A stretch of DNA of 64,000 nt from positions 96,136 through 160,135 of the forward strand of contig NZ_AORV01000072.1 in NCBI RefSeq assembly GCF_000350485.1, in the 5' to 3' direction. Shown here one piece after another: positions 44,439 to 51,456 of the stretch. The DNA comes from Ruminiclostridium cellobioparum subsp. termitidis CT1112. Lineage in GTDB: Bacteria > Bacillota > Clostridia > Acetivibrionales > DSM-1351. A program made the translations under genes and the position numbers. The notes beneath the pieces are model-generated. The model was not told the origin of the DNA and ran no database searches. It worked only from the letters and a program-made list of their open reading frames with translations. The number at the start of each line of letters is the position of its first letter. Within the stretch, counting starts at the first letter, position 1.

Positions 44439-45986
44439 ATGAAAAAATTTTTTGCTATGCTTTTGATTTGCAGCGTGCTTGCAAGTGTTACAGCCTGCGG
44501 GGGCGGAAGCAGCCCCTCCAAATCAAATGAATCAAACTCATCGGAAAGCAGTGCTGTTTCCAAAAATGAACCTGTAACTCTGGATATTTTCATTGATCAC
44601 TCATGGTATGCAGTTGAAAAATTTACAGGTATCATTCCTGAAGAAATCACAAAACGCACAGGTGTTACACTTAACCCCACTATCGCCATTGACGATAAAC
44701 AACTTGGTATTATGATAGCATCGGGTGAGCTGCCTGACCTTGTGTACACTCAGAATTCCATTGACCGTATGTCCAACTCCAAATTAAGCTATTCCTATGA
44801 AGAGCTTCTCCAAAAATATAATACCGGCTGGACCCCCAGCGACAAGCAGTTGGGTATCGGACGTGGTTTTTCAAGTGATGGTATTGCCTACACAATTCTC
44901 AATCACTATTCCGAAAAAAAAGATTGGGAGAATGTAAGCTCTGTTCCTATGGTATCTTCTTTAACTTACAGAAAAGATCTTTGGGAGGATATAGGCAGTC
45001 CTAAAATGGAATCCTTCGACGATCTTTTTAATATTATGGGACAGGTAAAAAGCAAATATCCCGATATGGTTCCGCTTAATCTTACAGAGAACTGGAACAC
45101 TCTTGTTTTCCGTAATCTGATCGGAATGGGCGCCGTTGACTATATTGAACAGCCCGATTCTTCCTATATACATTACACAAAGGATCCCCGCTATAAAGAA
45201 GTTCTTATGTGGCTCAATAAAGCTTACCGCAGCGGCTTTATCAGCGCAGACGATGCATTTTTCATAAAAGGCAGTACCGCAATTGCCAGAGATAAATATT
45301 TCTTTGGCTGCATATGTACACAAAATGGTATACCAACTCCAAATGCCGAATTGGCAGCTATCAACCCCAAATATGTGTTTGCAGAAATGGTACCCTTTAA
45401 GGACTCTTCTTTCATAACTTCTGATGTTGGTTGGTCTGCAACCTTTATCACCAAAAATAACAAGAACCCCGAAGCTTCCATCAAACTCATGTCCTGGATG
45501 TTCTCACCTGAAGGACAGGCAATAACACAGATGGGACGCGAAGGAATCGAGTACACTCTCAATAGCGAAGGCCTCCCTGTCTTCTCTGAGGAATGGAATC
45601 AATCCATAAAAGATGACACACAGAAGACCAAATACAACCCGTGGTTCTATCTCGGCGGCTCAGAAATAGTTGAAGCTAATTCCCGTTGCGCGACACTTGA
45701 TCCTGCATTAGTTGCGGATACATACAAAGTGGTTCGTGAAAAGTTTGATAATTACCCCTGGGTTATAGCTTCCAATCCACTTGCTGAAACAGATGAAAAG
45801 GTTATATTTGAAAAGATCAAAGAGCTTGTAAAGACCTATGAAGCAAAGGTTATCCTTTCAAACAGCGAAAGCAGCGCAGAAGAAGCATATAATGAGTACC
45901 TGAAAAATGCATCCCGTTCAGGAATGGAAACCCTTGAAAAATACATGTCAAAGAAGATAAATGAAAACAAGGAACTTTACAAATAA
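44439..45986 (+). CDS. Extracellular sugar-binding lipoprotein of the second CUT1 importer
   Basis: A 515-aa lipoprotein. The signal MKKFFAMLLICSVLASVTAC puts the lipid-modified Cys at residue 20, followed by a Gly/Ser-rich linker (SSPSKSNESNSSES). The start follows TAGGAGG. The body is paralogous to the sensor-linked binding protein at 30833, with conserved DHSWYAVEKFTGIIPEEITK and YNPWFYLGGSEIVEANSRCA. It is larger than many LplA proteins but of the same fold class. It closes the importer operon and is followed by a terminator at 46016-46075. The ligand is unknown; the flanking enzymes suggest a fucose- and mannose-bearing glycan. Confidence 0.9.
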   Translation: MKKFFAMLLICSVLASVTACGGGSSPSKSNESNSSESSAVSKNEPVTLDIFIDHSWYAVEKFTGIIPEEITKRTGVTLNPTIAIDDKQLGIMIASGELPDLVYTQNSIDRMSNSKLSYSYEELLQKYNTGWTPSDKQLGIGRGFSSDGIAYTILNHYSEKKDWENVSSVPMVSSLTYRKDLWEDIGSPKMESFDDLFNIMGQVKSKYPDMVPLNLTENWNTLVFRNLIGMGAVDYIEQPDSSYIHYTKDPRYKEVLMWLNKAYRSGFISADDAFFIKGSTAIARDKYFFGCICTQNGIPTPNAELAAINPKYVFAEMVPFKDSSFITSDVGWSATFITKNNKNPEASIKLMSWMFSPEGQAITQMGREGIEYTLNSEGLPVFSEEWNQSIKDDTQKTKYNPWFYLGGSEIVEANSRCATLDPALVADTYKVVREKFDNYPWVIASNPLAETDEKVIFEKIKELVKTYEAKVILSNSESSAEEAYNEYLKNASRSGMETLEKYMSKKINENKELYK

Positions 45987-46015
45987 TTAATTTTTAATCG
46001 AGTCTAATCTACCAA

Positions 46016-46075
46016 CGGAGCTGTCTTAAAAATAATGGTTTAAAAACCTATTATTGCGAGGCAGCTCTGTTTTTT
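46016..46075 (+). terminator. Rho-independent terminator of the importer operon
   Basis: CGGAGCTG (46016-46023) pairs with CAGCTCTG (46062-46069, one G-U pair). Inside it a second helix of AATAATGGTT and AACCTATTATT forms, and TTTTTT follows at 46070-46075. It lies 30 bp after the binding-protein stop. Confidence 0.82.
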
Positions 46076-46134
46076 CAAAATTGTGGCTGGAAAAATGAAG
46101 TAGGTATAGCCATATGAAGAACAATATTATTTTT

Positions 46135-46175
46135 ATGTGCATTGCATTTACAGTGCACATGTTTTGTGTTAAAAT
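46135..46175 (+). promoter_or_regulatory. Promoter and operator of the toxin-antitoxin operon
   Basis: TTTACA (46147-46152) and TAAAAT (46170-46175) are 17 bases apart, followed by a second TATAAT-like box. The inverted repeat ATGTGCA (46135-46141) with TGCACAT (46154-46160) brackets the -35 box, as expected for autorepression by a DinJ-type antitoxin or its complex with the toxin. Confidence 0.65.
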
Positions 46176-46206
46176 GTATATAATGATAGCAAAGGAGGTA
46201 TTGCAA

Positions 46207-46488
46207 ATGTCTGAAACAACAAATTTAACTATACGCATAGATAAAGAACTGAAGGAGCAGGCGGATCAGCTTTTCTCTGAGTTAGGCATGAACATGACGA
46301 CAGCCTTCACCATCTTTGTCCGGCAGTCCGTACGGCAGGGGAAAATCCCTTTTGAAATTTCTCTGAATGTGCCTAATGTCGAAACAATAGCCGCTATGGA
46401 AGAAGCCAACCGAATAAGCCGTGACCCAAACGCTAAACGCTATTCAAGTTTTGAGGAACTGGTGGCGGAGGTTAAAAATGAATTATGA
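46207..46488 (+). CDS. dinJ-like: Type II antitoxin, RelB/DinJ family
   Basis: A 93-aa protein started at the ATG at 46207, behind AAAGGAGG; an upstream in-frame ATG at 46114 lies inside the promoter region. Residues 1-45 form a ribbon-helix-helix DNA-binding domain (NLTIRIDKELKEQADQLFSE, then LGMNMTTAFTIFVRQSV), and the C-terminal half, KRYSSFEELVAEVKNEL, is the flexible part that wraps the toxin. It neutralises the downstream RNase and represses its own promoter (family knowledge). The toxin ATG lies inside its last codons, an 11-bp overlap. Confidence 0.93.
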   Translation: MSETTNLTIRIDKELKEQADQLFSELGMNMTTAFTIFVRQSVRQGKIPFEISLNVPNVETIAAMEEANRISRDPNAKRYSSFEELVAEVKNEL

Positions 46489-46753
46489 AATTCTGGCAAC
46501 GGGTAGATTTAAGAAGGATTTAAAGTCCATTATGAAACGGGGATATAACCTTCAACTGCTGCAAGGCATTGTTTCCCTGCTGGCAGCTGGCAGTCCTCTG
46601 CCAGAGAAAAACAAAGACCATGCACTATCCGGCATTTGGCTGGGGCATAGAGAATGCCATATCACCCCTGACTGGCTCTTGATATACAAAATTGACAACG
46701 ATATTTTAGTTCTGACGCTTACCAGAACAGGTACACACAGTGACTTGTTTTGA
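46478..46753 (+). CDS. yafQ-like: Type II toxin, YafQ family (RelE/ParE superfamily mRNA endonuclease)
   Basis: A 91-aa protein, MNYEILATGRFKKDLKSIMK. The YafQ-type catalytic set is intact: His in KDHALSGIWLGHRECHITPD, Asp in the PDW motif (TPDWLLIYKI), and His and Phe in the C-terminal TGTHSDLF. YafQ cleaves mRNA on the ribosome (established for E. coli). It overlaps the antitoxin gene by 11 bp. There is no sign of inactivation, so the module appears functional and may have helped retain the surrounding mobile-element remnants. Confidence 0.93.
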   Translation: MNYEILATGRFKKDLKSIMKRGYNLQLLQGIVSLLAAGSPLPEKNKDHALSGIWLGHRECHITPDWLLIYKIDNDILVLTLTRTGTHSDLF

Positions 46754-46828
46754 CAAAGCACTAAAATGGGGAAAACTGCCCGACATGAGCAGTCCTCCCC
46801 CATTTATCCGGCTATTAGGGAATGTTCG

Positions 46829-47164
46829 TTATTCACCGTACATCATAATTTCTCTTGCCATAGCGGCAGCATATGCCTTATCTCCGACAAAATGTGCTTT
46901 AAGCTGTTTTTCCATGGTATCCTGTTGTTGATGGTAACTTTCAGCATATCGGTCTAAAAAATCCTGCAAATCGCCTTTGACAACAAACTCCGCATATGTG
47001 GCTGGTTCCTTGTCTTTAAGCCATCTCAGCTTTGAGCGGCCAATCATGTCCGTATGTGAACTGTTCTCAATCGCAGCACATAAGAGGTACATTTTTGTAT
47101 TATCCGTAGTGACTACATCAATGGTATCGTTCTCATCATGGCATGTGCAAGCTTTAATTCTCAT
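46829..47164 (-). CDS. Small uncharacterised protein of an integrative-element gene set
   Basis: A 111-aa cytoplasmic protein (MRIKACTCHDENDTIDVVTT) with no signal or membrane segment. I do not recognise the family. A mixed strand and helix start (TTDNTKMYLLCAAIENSSH) is followed by an acidic and glutamine-rich helical half (LQDFLDRYAESYHQQQDTME). Its ATG overlaps the stop of the next gene upstream (TAATG), so the three small genes at 46829-47657 form one tightly coupled operon. The gene set looks like cargo of a clostridial integrative element, as the neighbouring recombinase stub also suggests. Confidence 0.65.
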   Translation of the reverse strand: MRIKACTCHDENDTIDVVTTDNTKMYLLCAAIENSSHTDMIGRSKLRWLKDKEPATYAEFVVKGDLQDFLDRYAESYHQQQDTMEKQLKAHFVGDKAYAAAMAREIMMYGE

Positions 47165-47448
47165 TACCGTACAAGCTCCCCCTTTCCGGTCATCACTTCA
47201 ATCATAATCCATGTCGCAAACTTAAAGCCGTACAAAAAGGAGGCTTCGGCGTGCAGGGAGTCCACTTGGGAACGTAAATCCATTAAAGCCTCAAGCTCTG
47301 TAAATTCATCCTTTGAAAGCTTATTTTTCCACATGTCCATCTTGACGGATATTTTTTTGTTTAACGACCAATATTCCGGGTCTTTTGAAATGATTAGTTC
47401 ATCCGGGTATATACTACCGTCATACAGTTCCTGCAATATAGATTTCAT
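47164..47448 (-). CDS. DUF6809-like small protein
   Basis: A 94-aa protein, MKSILQELYDGSIYPDELII, highly helical, with FTELEALMDLRSQVDSLHAE then ASFLYGFKFATWIMIEVM. I recall this pattern from small proteins carried by Firmicute plasmids and integrative elements (DUF6809), but cannot search. It overlaps the upstream gene by 4 bp (ATGA) and the downstream gene by a few bases, so it is translated as part of a coupled three-gene set. Function unknown. Confidence 0.68.
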   Translation of the reverse strand: MKSILQELYDGSIYPDELIISKDPEYWSLNKKISVKMDMWKNKLSKDEFTELEALMDLRSQVDSLHAEASFLYGFKFATWIMIEVMTGKGELVR

Positions 47449-47657
47449 AGTTTTATTGTTTCTCCTTCATAATGACGGTGAATGGCAATGCGTTTCTCCC
47501 TCTCAAATCGCTGAAACAGTTCTTCCACCATATTTTCAGTTTTCTCCTGCTGTGCATAAAGTTCAAGATACTGCAAATTGTTTTTAAAGCGATTAATTGC
47601 GATTTCTTCCCGCATGTTTATAAAGGTTTTGAACATTTTTTGTTCTTCGTTTGTCAT
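47445..47657 (-). CDS. Small helical protein of the same element operon
   Basis: About 70 aa, started at the ATG at 47655-47657 (MTNEEQKMFKTFINMREEIA). A longer frame reaches 47735, but AAAGGA lies eight bases before this ATG. It is one long charged helix pattern (FKNNLQYLELYAQQEKTENM, VEELFQRFEREKRIAIHRHY), possibly a coiled coil. It overlaps the next gene by 4 bp. I do not recognise a family with confidence. It lies directly after the recombinase stub and ribbon-helix-helix gene, consistent with a shared mobile origin. Confidence 0.6.
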   Translation of the reverse strand: MTNEEQKMFKTFINMREEIAINRFKNNLQYLELYAQQEKTENMVEELFQRFEREKRIAIHRHYEGETIKL

Positions 47658-47741
47658 AGGCTCCATCCTTTCATCATCGTTTTCCAACAATGCTTGAAAA
47701 AAATTGCCTCGCATGATACAATATTTACGCTGCAATTGCCT

Positions 47742-47804
47742 TTAGGCGGTTGTCGGTTGGGGAAGTAGTGGCTTGATTTCCGTCTGGACACTGCTTCCTT
47801 TCAT
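47742..47804 (-). pseudogene. Probable serine-recombinase N-terminal stub (20 codons)
   Basis: The minus strand from the ATG at 47802-47804 encodes MKGSSVQTEIKPLLPQPTTA and then a stop. From memory, large serine recombinases of clostridial integrative elements often begin with this TEIKPLLPQPTT sequence before the RVAAYARVS catalytic start. The ATG overlaps the stop of the ribbon-helix-helix gene (ATGA), the coupling seen in intact elements. Nothing resembling the resolvase domain follows, so the gene is broken right after its leader. The identification rests on memory of the family. Confidence 0.45.
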
Positions 47805-47962
47805 TTTTTTAGGTCGTCCTTTAATTTCTTAATACCTCGTCTGGCAGCTTCCATTTTGTTAACATTTTCTTGTTTACAATATTCCTCTAAGATTTGTTTA
47901 CATTCCTCATCATACTTTACTGCCATTCTGTAAGGCTTTGGGTTATTTGAGAACTTATCCAC
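47801..47962 (-). CDS. Small ribbon-helix-helix type protein of an integrative element
   Basis: A 53-aa frame, apparently beginning at the GTG at 47960-47962: VDKFSNNPKPYRMAVKYDEE then CKQILEEYCKQENVNKMEAA then RRGIKKLKDDLKK. The pattern (NPKPYRM-V-YDEEC, then an EYCKQENV helix and EA-RRGIKKLK) fits short CopG-like DNA-binding proteins that precede recombinase genes in Firmicute elements. There is no ribosome site before the GTG, and repeat-derived sequence begins about 30 bp upstream, so the original start may have been lost. It overlaps the recombinase stub by 4 bp. Confidence 0.6.
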   Translation of the reverse strand: MDKFSNNPKPYRMAVKYDEECKQILEEYCKQENVNKMEAARRGIKKLKDDLKK

Positions 47963-47993
47963 AATTTTTTTTGCGCAAGCTATTTCTTAATAA

Positions 47994-48040
47994 CAAGAAA
48001 TACTTGTTTTAACCGTACACTTCAAAGCAAGCACTTTGCC
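47994..48040 (+). repeat. Fragment of the large structured palindromic element
   Basis: This stretch (AAATACTTGTTTTAACCGTA, then a run ending in AAGCAAGCACTTTGC) matches the distal part of the full element at 48462-48702 (AAATACTTGTTTTGAACCGT, then AAGTAAGCGCTTTGTG) with a few differences. Only this arm segment is present, joined directly to the tandem duplication. It appears to be a truncated copy. Confidence 0.6.
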
Positions 48041-48478
48041 TTCAACCACCGTTAGAAAAAAACTCTGAATGCAAAGCTTTATTAATCAATTTTCTGCTCA
48101 CTTACTGCACCTGCCTCGTACGGAATCCGCACAATAACCAACGGTTGGAAAAATATCAAAGTAATCTATAAAAATAACGCATTGTATATGTTCCGTTGCT
48201 CTCAACTTTGCAGATAAATAGTTTATTCTCATCATAACGATACGTAAGTATTAAGCTAGCACTTTGCGTTCAATCACCGTTAGAAAAAAACTCTGAATGC
48301 AAAGCTTTATTAATCAATTTTCTGCTCACTTATTGCACCTGCCTCGTACGGAATCCGCACAATAACCAACGGTTGGAAAAATATCAAAGTAATCTATAAA
48401 AATAACGCGTTGTATATGTTCCGTTGCTCTCAACTTTGCAGATAAATAGTTTATTCTCATCATAACGATACGCGAGTA
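48031..48478. repeat. Direct tandem duplication, two ~220-bp units at 228-bp spacing
   Basis: Units at 48031-48250 and 48259-48478 are nearly identical, with only a handful of substitutions (for example GCACTTTGCC against GCACTTTGCG). Each begins with sequence from the distal arm of the structured element and ends with its first bases (AACGATACG). The inner part is non-coding, with short inverted repeats such as CCAACGGTTGG. The second unit runs straight into the full element at 48462. It seems to have arisen by recombination between element copies. Confidence 0.85.
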
Positions 48479-48702
48479 CAACTTCAAGCAATGGATTGCA
48501 CGGTAAAAGTGCTTACTGAAATTTGTAGGTGAAAAACAAGGATTTTTGCCGGCAAAGTGACAGGAGGTCACTTTGAGCAGCACGCGAGACCCGGATGGTC
48601 GAGTCGCTGCGACAGGAACAAATACTTGTTTTGAACCGTACTATTTCAAGTAAGCGCTTTGTGTGCATCCATTGCTTGAAGTTAGTGCGGGAGTATCGTT
48701 AT
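48462..48702 (+). repeat. Structured ~241-bp palindromic element, full copy 2
   Basis: The ends ATAACGATAC (48462-48471) and GTATCGTTAT (48693-48702) pair perfectly; a 16-bp inner helix follows (48480-48495 with 48668-48683). The centre has hairpin AAAGTGAC (48554-48561), loop AGGAG, GTCACTTT (48567-48574), and hairpin GCAGC (48577-48581) with GCTGC (48606-48610), which contains GACC-CGGAT-GGTC. Aligned with the minus strand of 17818-18060, loops and single-stranded parts are conserved, while stem bases change in compensating pairs. No coding capacity. Confidence 0.78.
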
Positions 48703-48714
48703 AGCCAGTAGTAT

Positions 48715-48765
48715 CTTTTTACCGGCAAAAGTTGACCGGCCAACCAGCTGGCACAACGCGTCAAG
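48715..48765 (+). repeat. Possible degenerate fragment of the structured element
   Basis: CTTTTTACCGGCAAAAGTTG resembles the central part of the full element (TTTTTGCCGGCAAAGTGAC). A hairpin, GTTGACCGGCCAAC, stands where the AGGAG-loop hairpin would be, followed by CAGC and CACAACGCG. The match is partial, so this is tentative. Confidence 0.4.
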
Positions 48766-48853
48766 CAAGAAACCATGCCAATATTTTTTCATATACAGTT
48801 ATTTTGCGGATTTCTTACCCAAATGTGTAACAACAAAATTCTAAAATTGATTA

Positions 48854-49228
48854 TTAAGTTTTAGCTTTCCGCGTTTTTTTCTTTCCACAAATCTCATACA
48901 AGCCCATACCCAGCAAAAATATGCCGAAGCCTTTTCTCAATATCTCCCCGTTGATGGCCAGAGCTATATAAGACCCCAGAACTGCTCCCGCCAGCCCGAA
49001 AAGCACAATTGGGATTCCGGTTTTAAAATCAACACTTTTGTGTTTGATATGTATTGATAACGCAACTATGGCAGTTGGAATAAAAAACAGCAAATTAGTA
49101 CTCTGGGCCACATGCTGTTCAGGTTTCACAAACAATACCAGAGCCGGTATCAGGATTGCTCCGCCGCCTATGCCCATTCCACTTATTATGCCTGCTGCCA
49201 GACCTATCAAAATTACTATCATAGTCAT
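48854..49228 (-). CDS. Half-length TauE/SafE-family membrane protein
   Basis: About 124 aa, started at the ATG at 49226-49228 (MTMIVILIGLAAGIISGMGI) behind AGGAAAGG. Four hydrophobic helices; the glycine-rich GIISGMGIGGGAILIPALVL is the repeated TauE/SafE motif, which normally occurs twice in a protein of about 250 aa. The C-terminus is very basic (CGKKKTRKAKT). It is the second gene of a pair with the related 123-aa protein at 49297, so the two probably associate to form one complete transporter. The family exports sulfite, sulfoacetate or other anions; the substrate here is not known. Confidence 0.85.
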   Translation of the reverse strand: MTMIVILIGLAAGIISGMGIGGGAILIPALVLFVKPEQHVAQSTNLLFFIPTAIVALSIHIKHKSVDFKTGIPIVLFGLAGAVLGSYIALAINGEILRKGFGIFLLGMGLYEICGKKKTRKAKT

Positions 49229-49296
49229 ACCTTTCCTGAAAACATTTTTATACGCGTAACTACTTATCAGCATATGAGATTAGTATTAGCACCGGA

Positions 49297-49668
49297 TCAG
49301 AAAATCATCCTGAATGCTGCAATTATCATAAAAATACCAAATACCTTCCTCAATAAATCCGAAGGACATTTATTCAGAAGAAAAGCTCCTATGATCCCTC
49401 CTGCAACTCCTCCGGCCATGGCTTTCCAGGTCAGGTTCCAATCCACAAAATGATTTGCCAGATAAAAGCAGCTGCTTACCAGGGTCAACGGCAGGATTAT
49501 CAGCAGGGCGGTTGCATGTGCACGATGCTCCTCTTCTTCCAGCAAAAAGACCATAGCAGGAACGGCAATGGTGCCTCCCCCTGATCCGAAAAGGCCGTTT
49601 GCCGCCCCTGCTGCAAGGCCGATACCAATATATTTAAGTATTTTTACAGTTTTCTCCGACTTTGCCAC
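49297..49668 (-). CDS. Half-length TauE/SafE-family membrane protein
   Basis: About 123 aa, started at the GTG at 49666-49668 (then AKSEKTVKILKYIGIGLAAG), five bases after GGAGG; the frame continues to 49746, but that part lies inside leader element copy B. Four hydrophobic helices and the motif GAANGLFGSGGGTIAVPAMV mark one TauE/SafE repeat. It precedes the other half by 68 bp. Proteins of this family usually contain both repeats in one chain, so here the transporter is split into two genes. Copy B ends about 20 bp before the start. Confidence 0.83.
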   Translation of the reverse strand: MAKSEKTVKILKYIGIGLAAGAANGLFGSGGGTIAVPAMVFLLEEEEHRAHATALLIILPLTLVSSCFYLANHFVDWNLTWKAMAGGVAGGIIGAFLLNKCPSDLLRKVFGIFMIIAAFRMIF

Positions 49669-49689
49669 AGCCGCCTCCGCCCTGTCCTG

Positions 49690-49755
49690 AGAAAATTTTT
49701 CTCGCCGGACAATATACGTTTTAGATATTATAGTTTTATATATCACAGACCACTA
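49690..49755 (-). other. Leader element copy B upstream of the TauE/SafE pair
   Basis: On the minus strand this begins TAGTGGTCTGTGATA (from 49755) and ends with TTGTCCGGCGAGAAAAATTT then TCTC (to about 49690). Both blocks are shared with copy A (15869-15920), while the middle differs and is longer. Here GTCC with GGAC and GAGAAAA with TTTTCTC form a local hairpin directly before the ribosome site. The two copies occupy the same sense position upstream of unrelated genes. Confidence 0.5.
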
Positions 49756-49798
49756 ATGATATTGTTTAATAAAATCATATTAATATTCAGAATTTCTC

Positions 49799-49850
49799 TT
49801 GACATTTGATTAGCTGATGGAATATCATAAAATTGTAGTGAGTACTCACT
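49799..49850 (+). promoter_or_regulatory. Promoter with a TetR-type operator upstream of the exporter operon
   Basis: TTGACA (49799-49804) and TATCAT (49823-49828) have 18-bp spacing. Just after the -10 lies the perfect 14-bp palindrome AGTGAGTACTCACT (49837-49850), a typical TetR-family operator shape, placed to cover the transcription start of the TetR gene at 49967. Autorepression by that protein is likely. Confidence 0.75.
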
Positions 49851-49966
49851 CATTTTAATAATATATTAATTATTCAGCTGAAAGATTAAGACAATGCGTT
49901 AATTTAAATACCCCGCCTGTTGGCAATAATGCGCCATATGGCAAAAGAAAGGATGCATCCGATTTC

Positions 49967-50611
49967 ATGAGTAAAAATATTGATTTATCCGAACTGGATT
50001 TGCCGGACAAAGAGAAAAGAATTCTTGAGGCGGCAATCCAGATTTCAAATGAGAAGGGCTTTTCATCAACCACCACCAGTGAGATTGCAAAAAAGGCAGG
50101 TGTTGCCGAAGGGACAATTTTCAGATACTTTAAAACAAAAAAGGATATTATGCACAGCATAATGCTGCAGGGTATAAAGGTTGCAGCAGACAAAATCCTT
50201 ATCGACTCCCTGTATAATATCTTTAAAAATGAAGAACAAAAGGATTTAAGAACGGTACTTAAGGACATACTTCTGGACAGACTTGAGCTGGTACAGAAAT
50301 TTTTTCCCATGTTCAGGGTAATAGTCAGTGAAGCCCTCTTCCATCAGGATATAAGGGATGTTATATATCACAATCTTATCACTAAAATACAGCAGCAAAT
50401 ACTTGCATTCTTTGAAAATATGGCTGCCCAGGGTCAAATACGTACAGATATTGATCCCATGATGATAGTGAGGAATATCATAGGAAATTTCGTGGCCTTC
50501 ATAGCTCAGAAGATGCTTTTTACCGACAACTTCAAACTTTCGGAATGTGAAAAGGAAATTGATGACATGATTACGCTGATAATCGACGGAATCTCACCCC
50601 AGGACATCTAA
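49967..50611 (+). CDS. TetR-family transcriptional regulator
   Basis: A 214-aa repressor. The N-terminal helix-turn-helix (residues about 15-62) reads EKRILEAAIQISNEKGFSST then TTSEIAKKAGVAEGTIFRYF, and the rest is the helical ligand-binding and dimer domain (LFHQDIRDVIYHNLITKIQQ). The ribosome site is weak: GAAAGG lies about 14 bases before the ATG. It is the first gene of an operon with an ABC ATPase and an ABC-2 permease, behind a promoter that contains a palindromic operator. It probably senses a toxic compound exported by the pump. Confidence 0.92.
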   Translation: MSKNIDLSELDLPDKEKRILEAAIQISNEKGFSSTTTSEIAKKAGVAEGTIFRYFKTKKDIMHSIMLQGIKVAADKILIDSLYNIFKNEEQKDLRTVLKDILLDRLELVQKFFPMFRVIVSEALFHQDIRDVIYHNLITKIQQQILAFFENMAAQGQIRTDIDPMMIVRNIIGNFVAFIAQKMLFTDNFKLSECEKEIDDMITLIIDGISPQDI

Positions 50612-50658
50612 AAGAGGGTCGGAAGGGAAATTCCCTGAGTCGGCAGATTGGAGTTATT

Positions 50659-51456
50659 ATGGAATATGCTATTTATGTTGAAAACCTCACTAAAAAATTT
50701 GGTGATTTAACTGCTGTAGATAATATAAATTTTTCAATCCCCAAGGGAACCATTTTTGGTTTTCTGGGGCCAAACGGTTCAGGTAAGTCAACAACCATCC
50801 GTATGCTTTGCGGAGTACTTCGCCCCACCTCCGGAAAAGCCCTTGTTATGGGCAGGGATGTGGCCAGGGAAACCGAAGCTGTCAGACAAAACCTGGGCTA
50901 TATGAGCCAGCGTTTCAGTCTTTACGAAGACCTTACGGTAGAGGAAAATCTCGACTTTTACGGCGGCATTTACGGCCTGCCCAAAAAGGTTACAGCCGAG
51001 AGGAAAAAGGAGCTTATTTCCATGGCTAACCTTACAGGCAAGGAAAAAAGCCTGGCAGGAACACTTTCAGGAGGCTGGAAACAGCGTTTGGCTCTTGGCT
51101 GTGCCCTGATACACAAACCCAGGCTCCTTATCCTTGACGAACCCACGGCAGGTGTTGATCCTGTTTCCAGAAGGGTCTTCTGGGAAATTATACATTCGCT
51201 GGCCCGTCAAGGTATCTCCATTCTTGTAACCACACACTATATGGATGAAGCTGAAAGCTGTGATACAGTGGGCTTTATATTGAACGGAAAGCTTATTAAC
51301 ATCGCCTCTCCCAGACAGTTGATTGATATGGAGGGTGCGCGGAACCTGGAGGATATATTCATCAAATATGTTGAGCAGACAACCAATCAGAAGGTTGCGG
51401 GCACTATAGGAGATCTGAATTTTCTGAAGGGGGATGATATAAATGAGCAGCGCTGA
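50659..51456 (+). CDS. ABC transporter ATP-binding protein (ABC-2 type exporter)
   Basis: A 265-aa ATPase. Walker A is GFLGPNGSGKSTTIRMLCGV (from about residue 35), the signature is TLSGGWKQRLALGCAL and Walker B is RLLILDEPTAGVDPVSRR with the catalytic Glu. The H-loop His is in LVTTHYMDEAESC. It powers the downstream permease; the arrangement resembles YbhF/YbhR-type drug exporters. Its end overlaps the permease start by 14 bp, so the two are translationally coupled. It follows the TetR gene by 47 bp. Confidence 0.95.
   Translation: MEYAIYVENLTKKFGDLTAVDNINFSIPKGTIFGFLGPNGSGKSTTIRMLCGVLRPTSGKALVMGRDVARETEAVRQNLGYMSQRFSLYEDLTVEENLDFYGGIYGLPKKVTAERKKELISMANLTGKEKSLAGTLSGGWKQRLALGCALIHKPRLLILDEPTAGVDPVSRRVFWEIIHSLARQGISILVTTHYMDEAESCDTVGFILNGKLINIASPRQLIDMEGARNLEDIFIKYVEQTTNQKVAGTIGDLNFLKGDDINEQR

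Noticed and set aside
47164..47657. Transposon-type TnpV gene
   Set aside because: I considered it because of the element context, but the sequence does not look like TnpV; a DUF6809-like identity fits one of the two better and the other is unassigned.
47981..48702. CRISPR array
   Set aside because: The repeats are two 220-bp direct units plus palindromic elements, not short repeats with unique spacers, and no cas genes are in the window.
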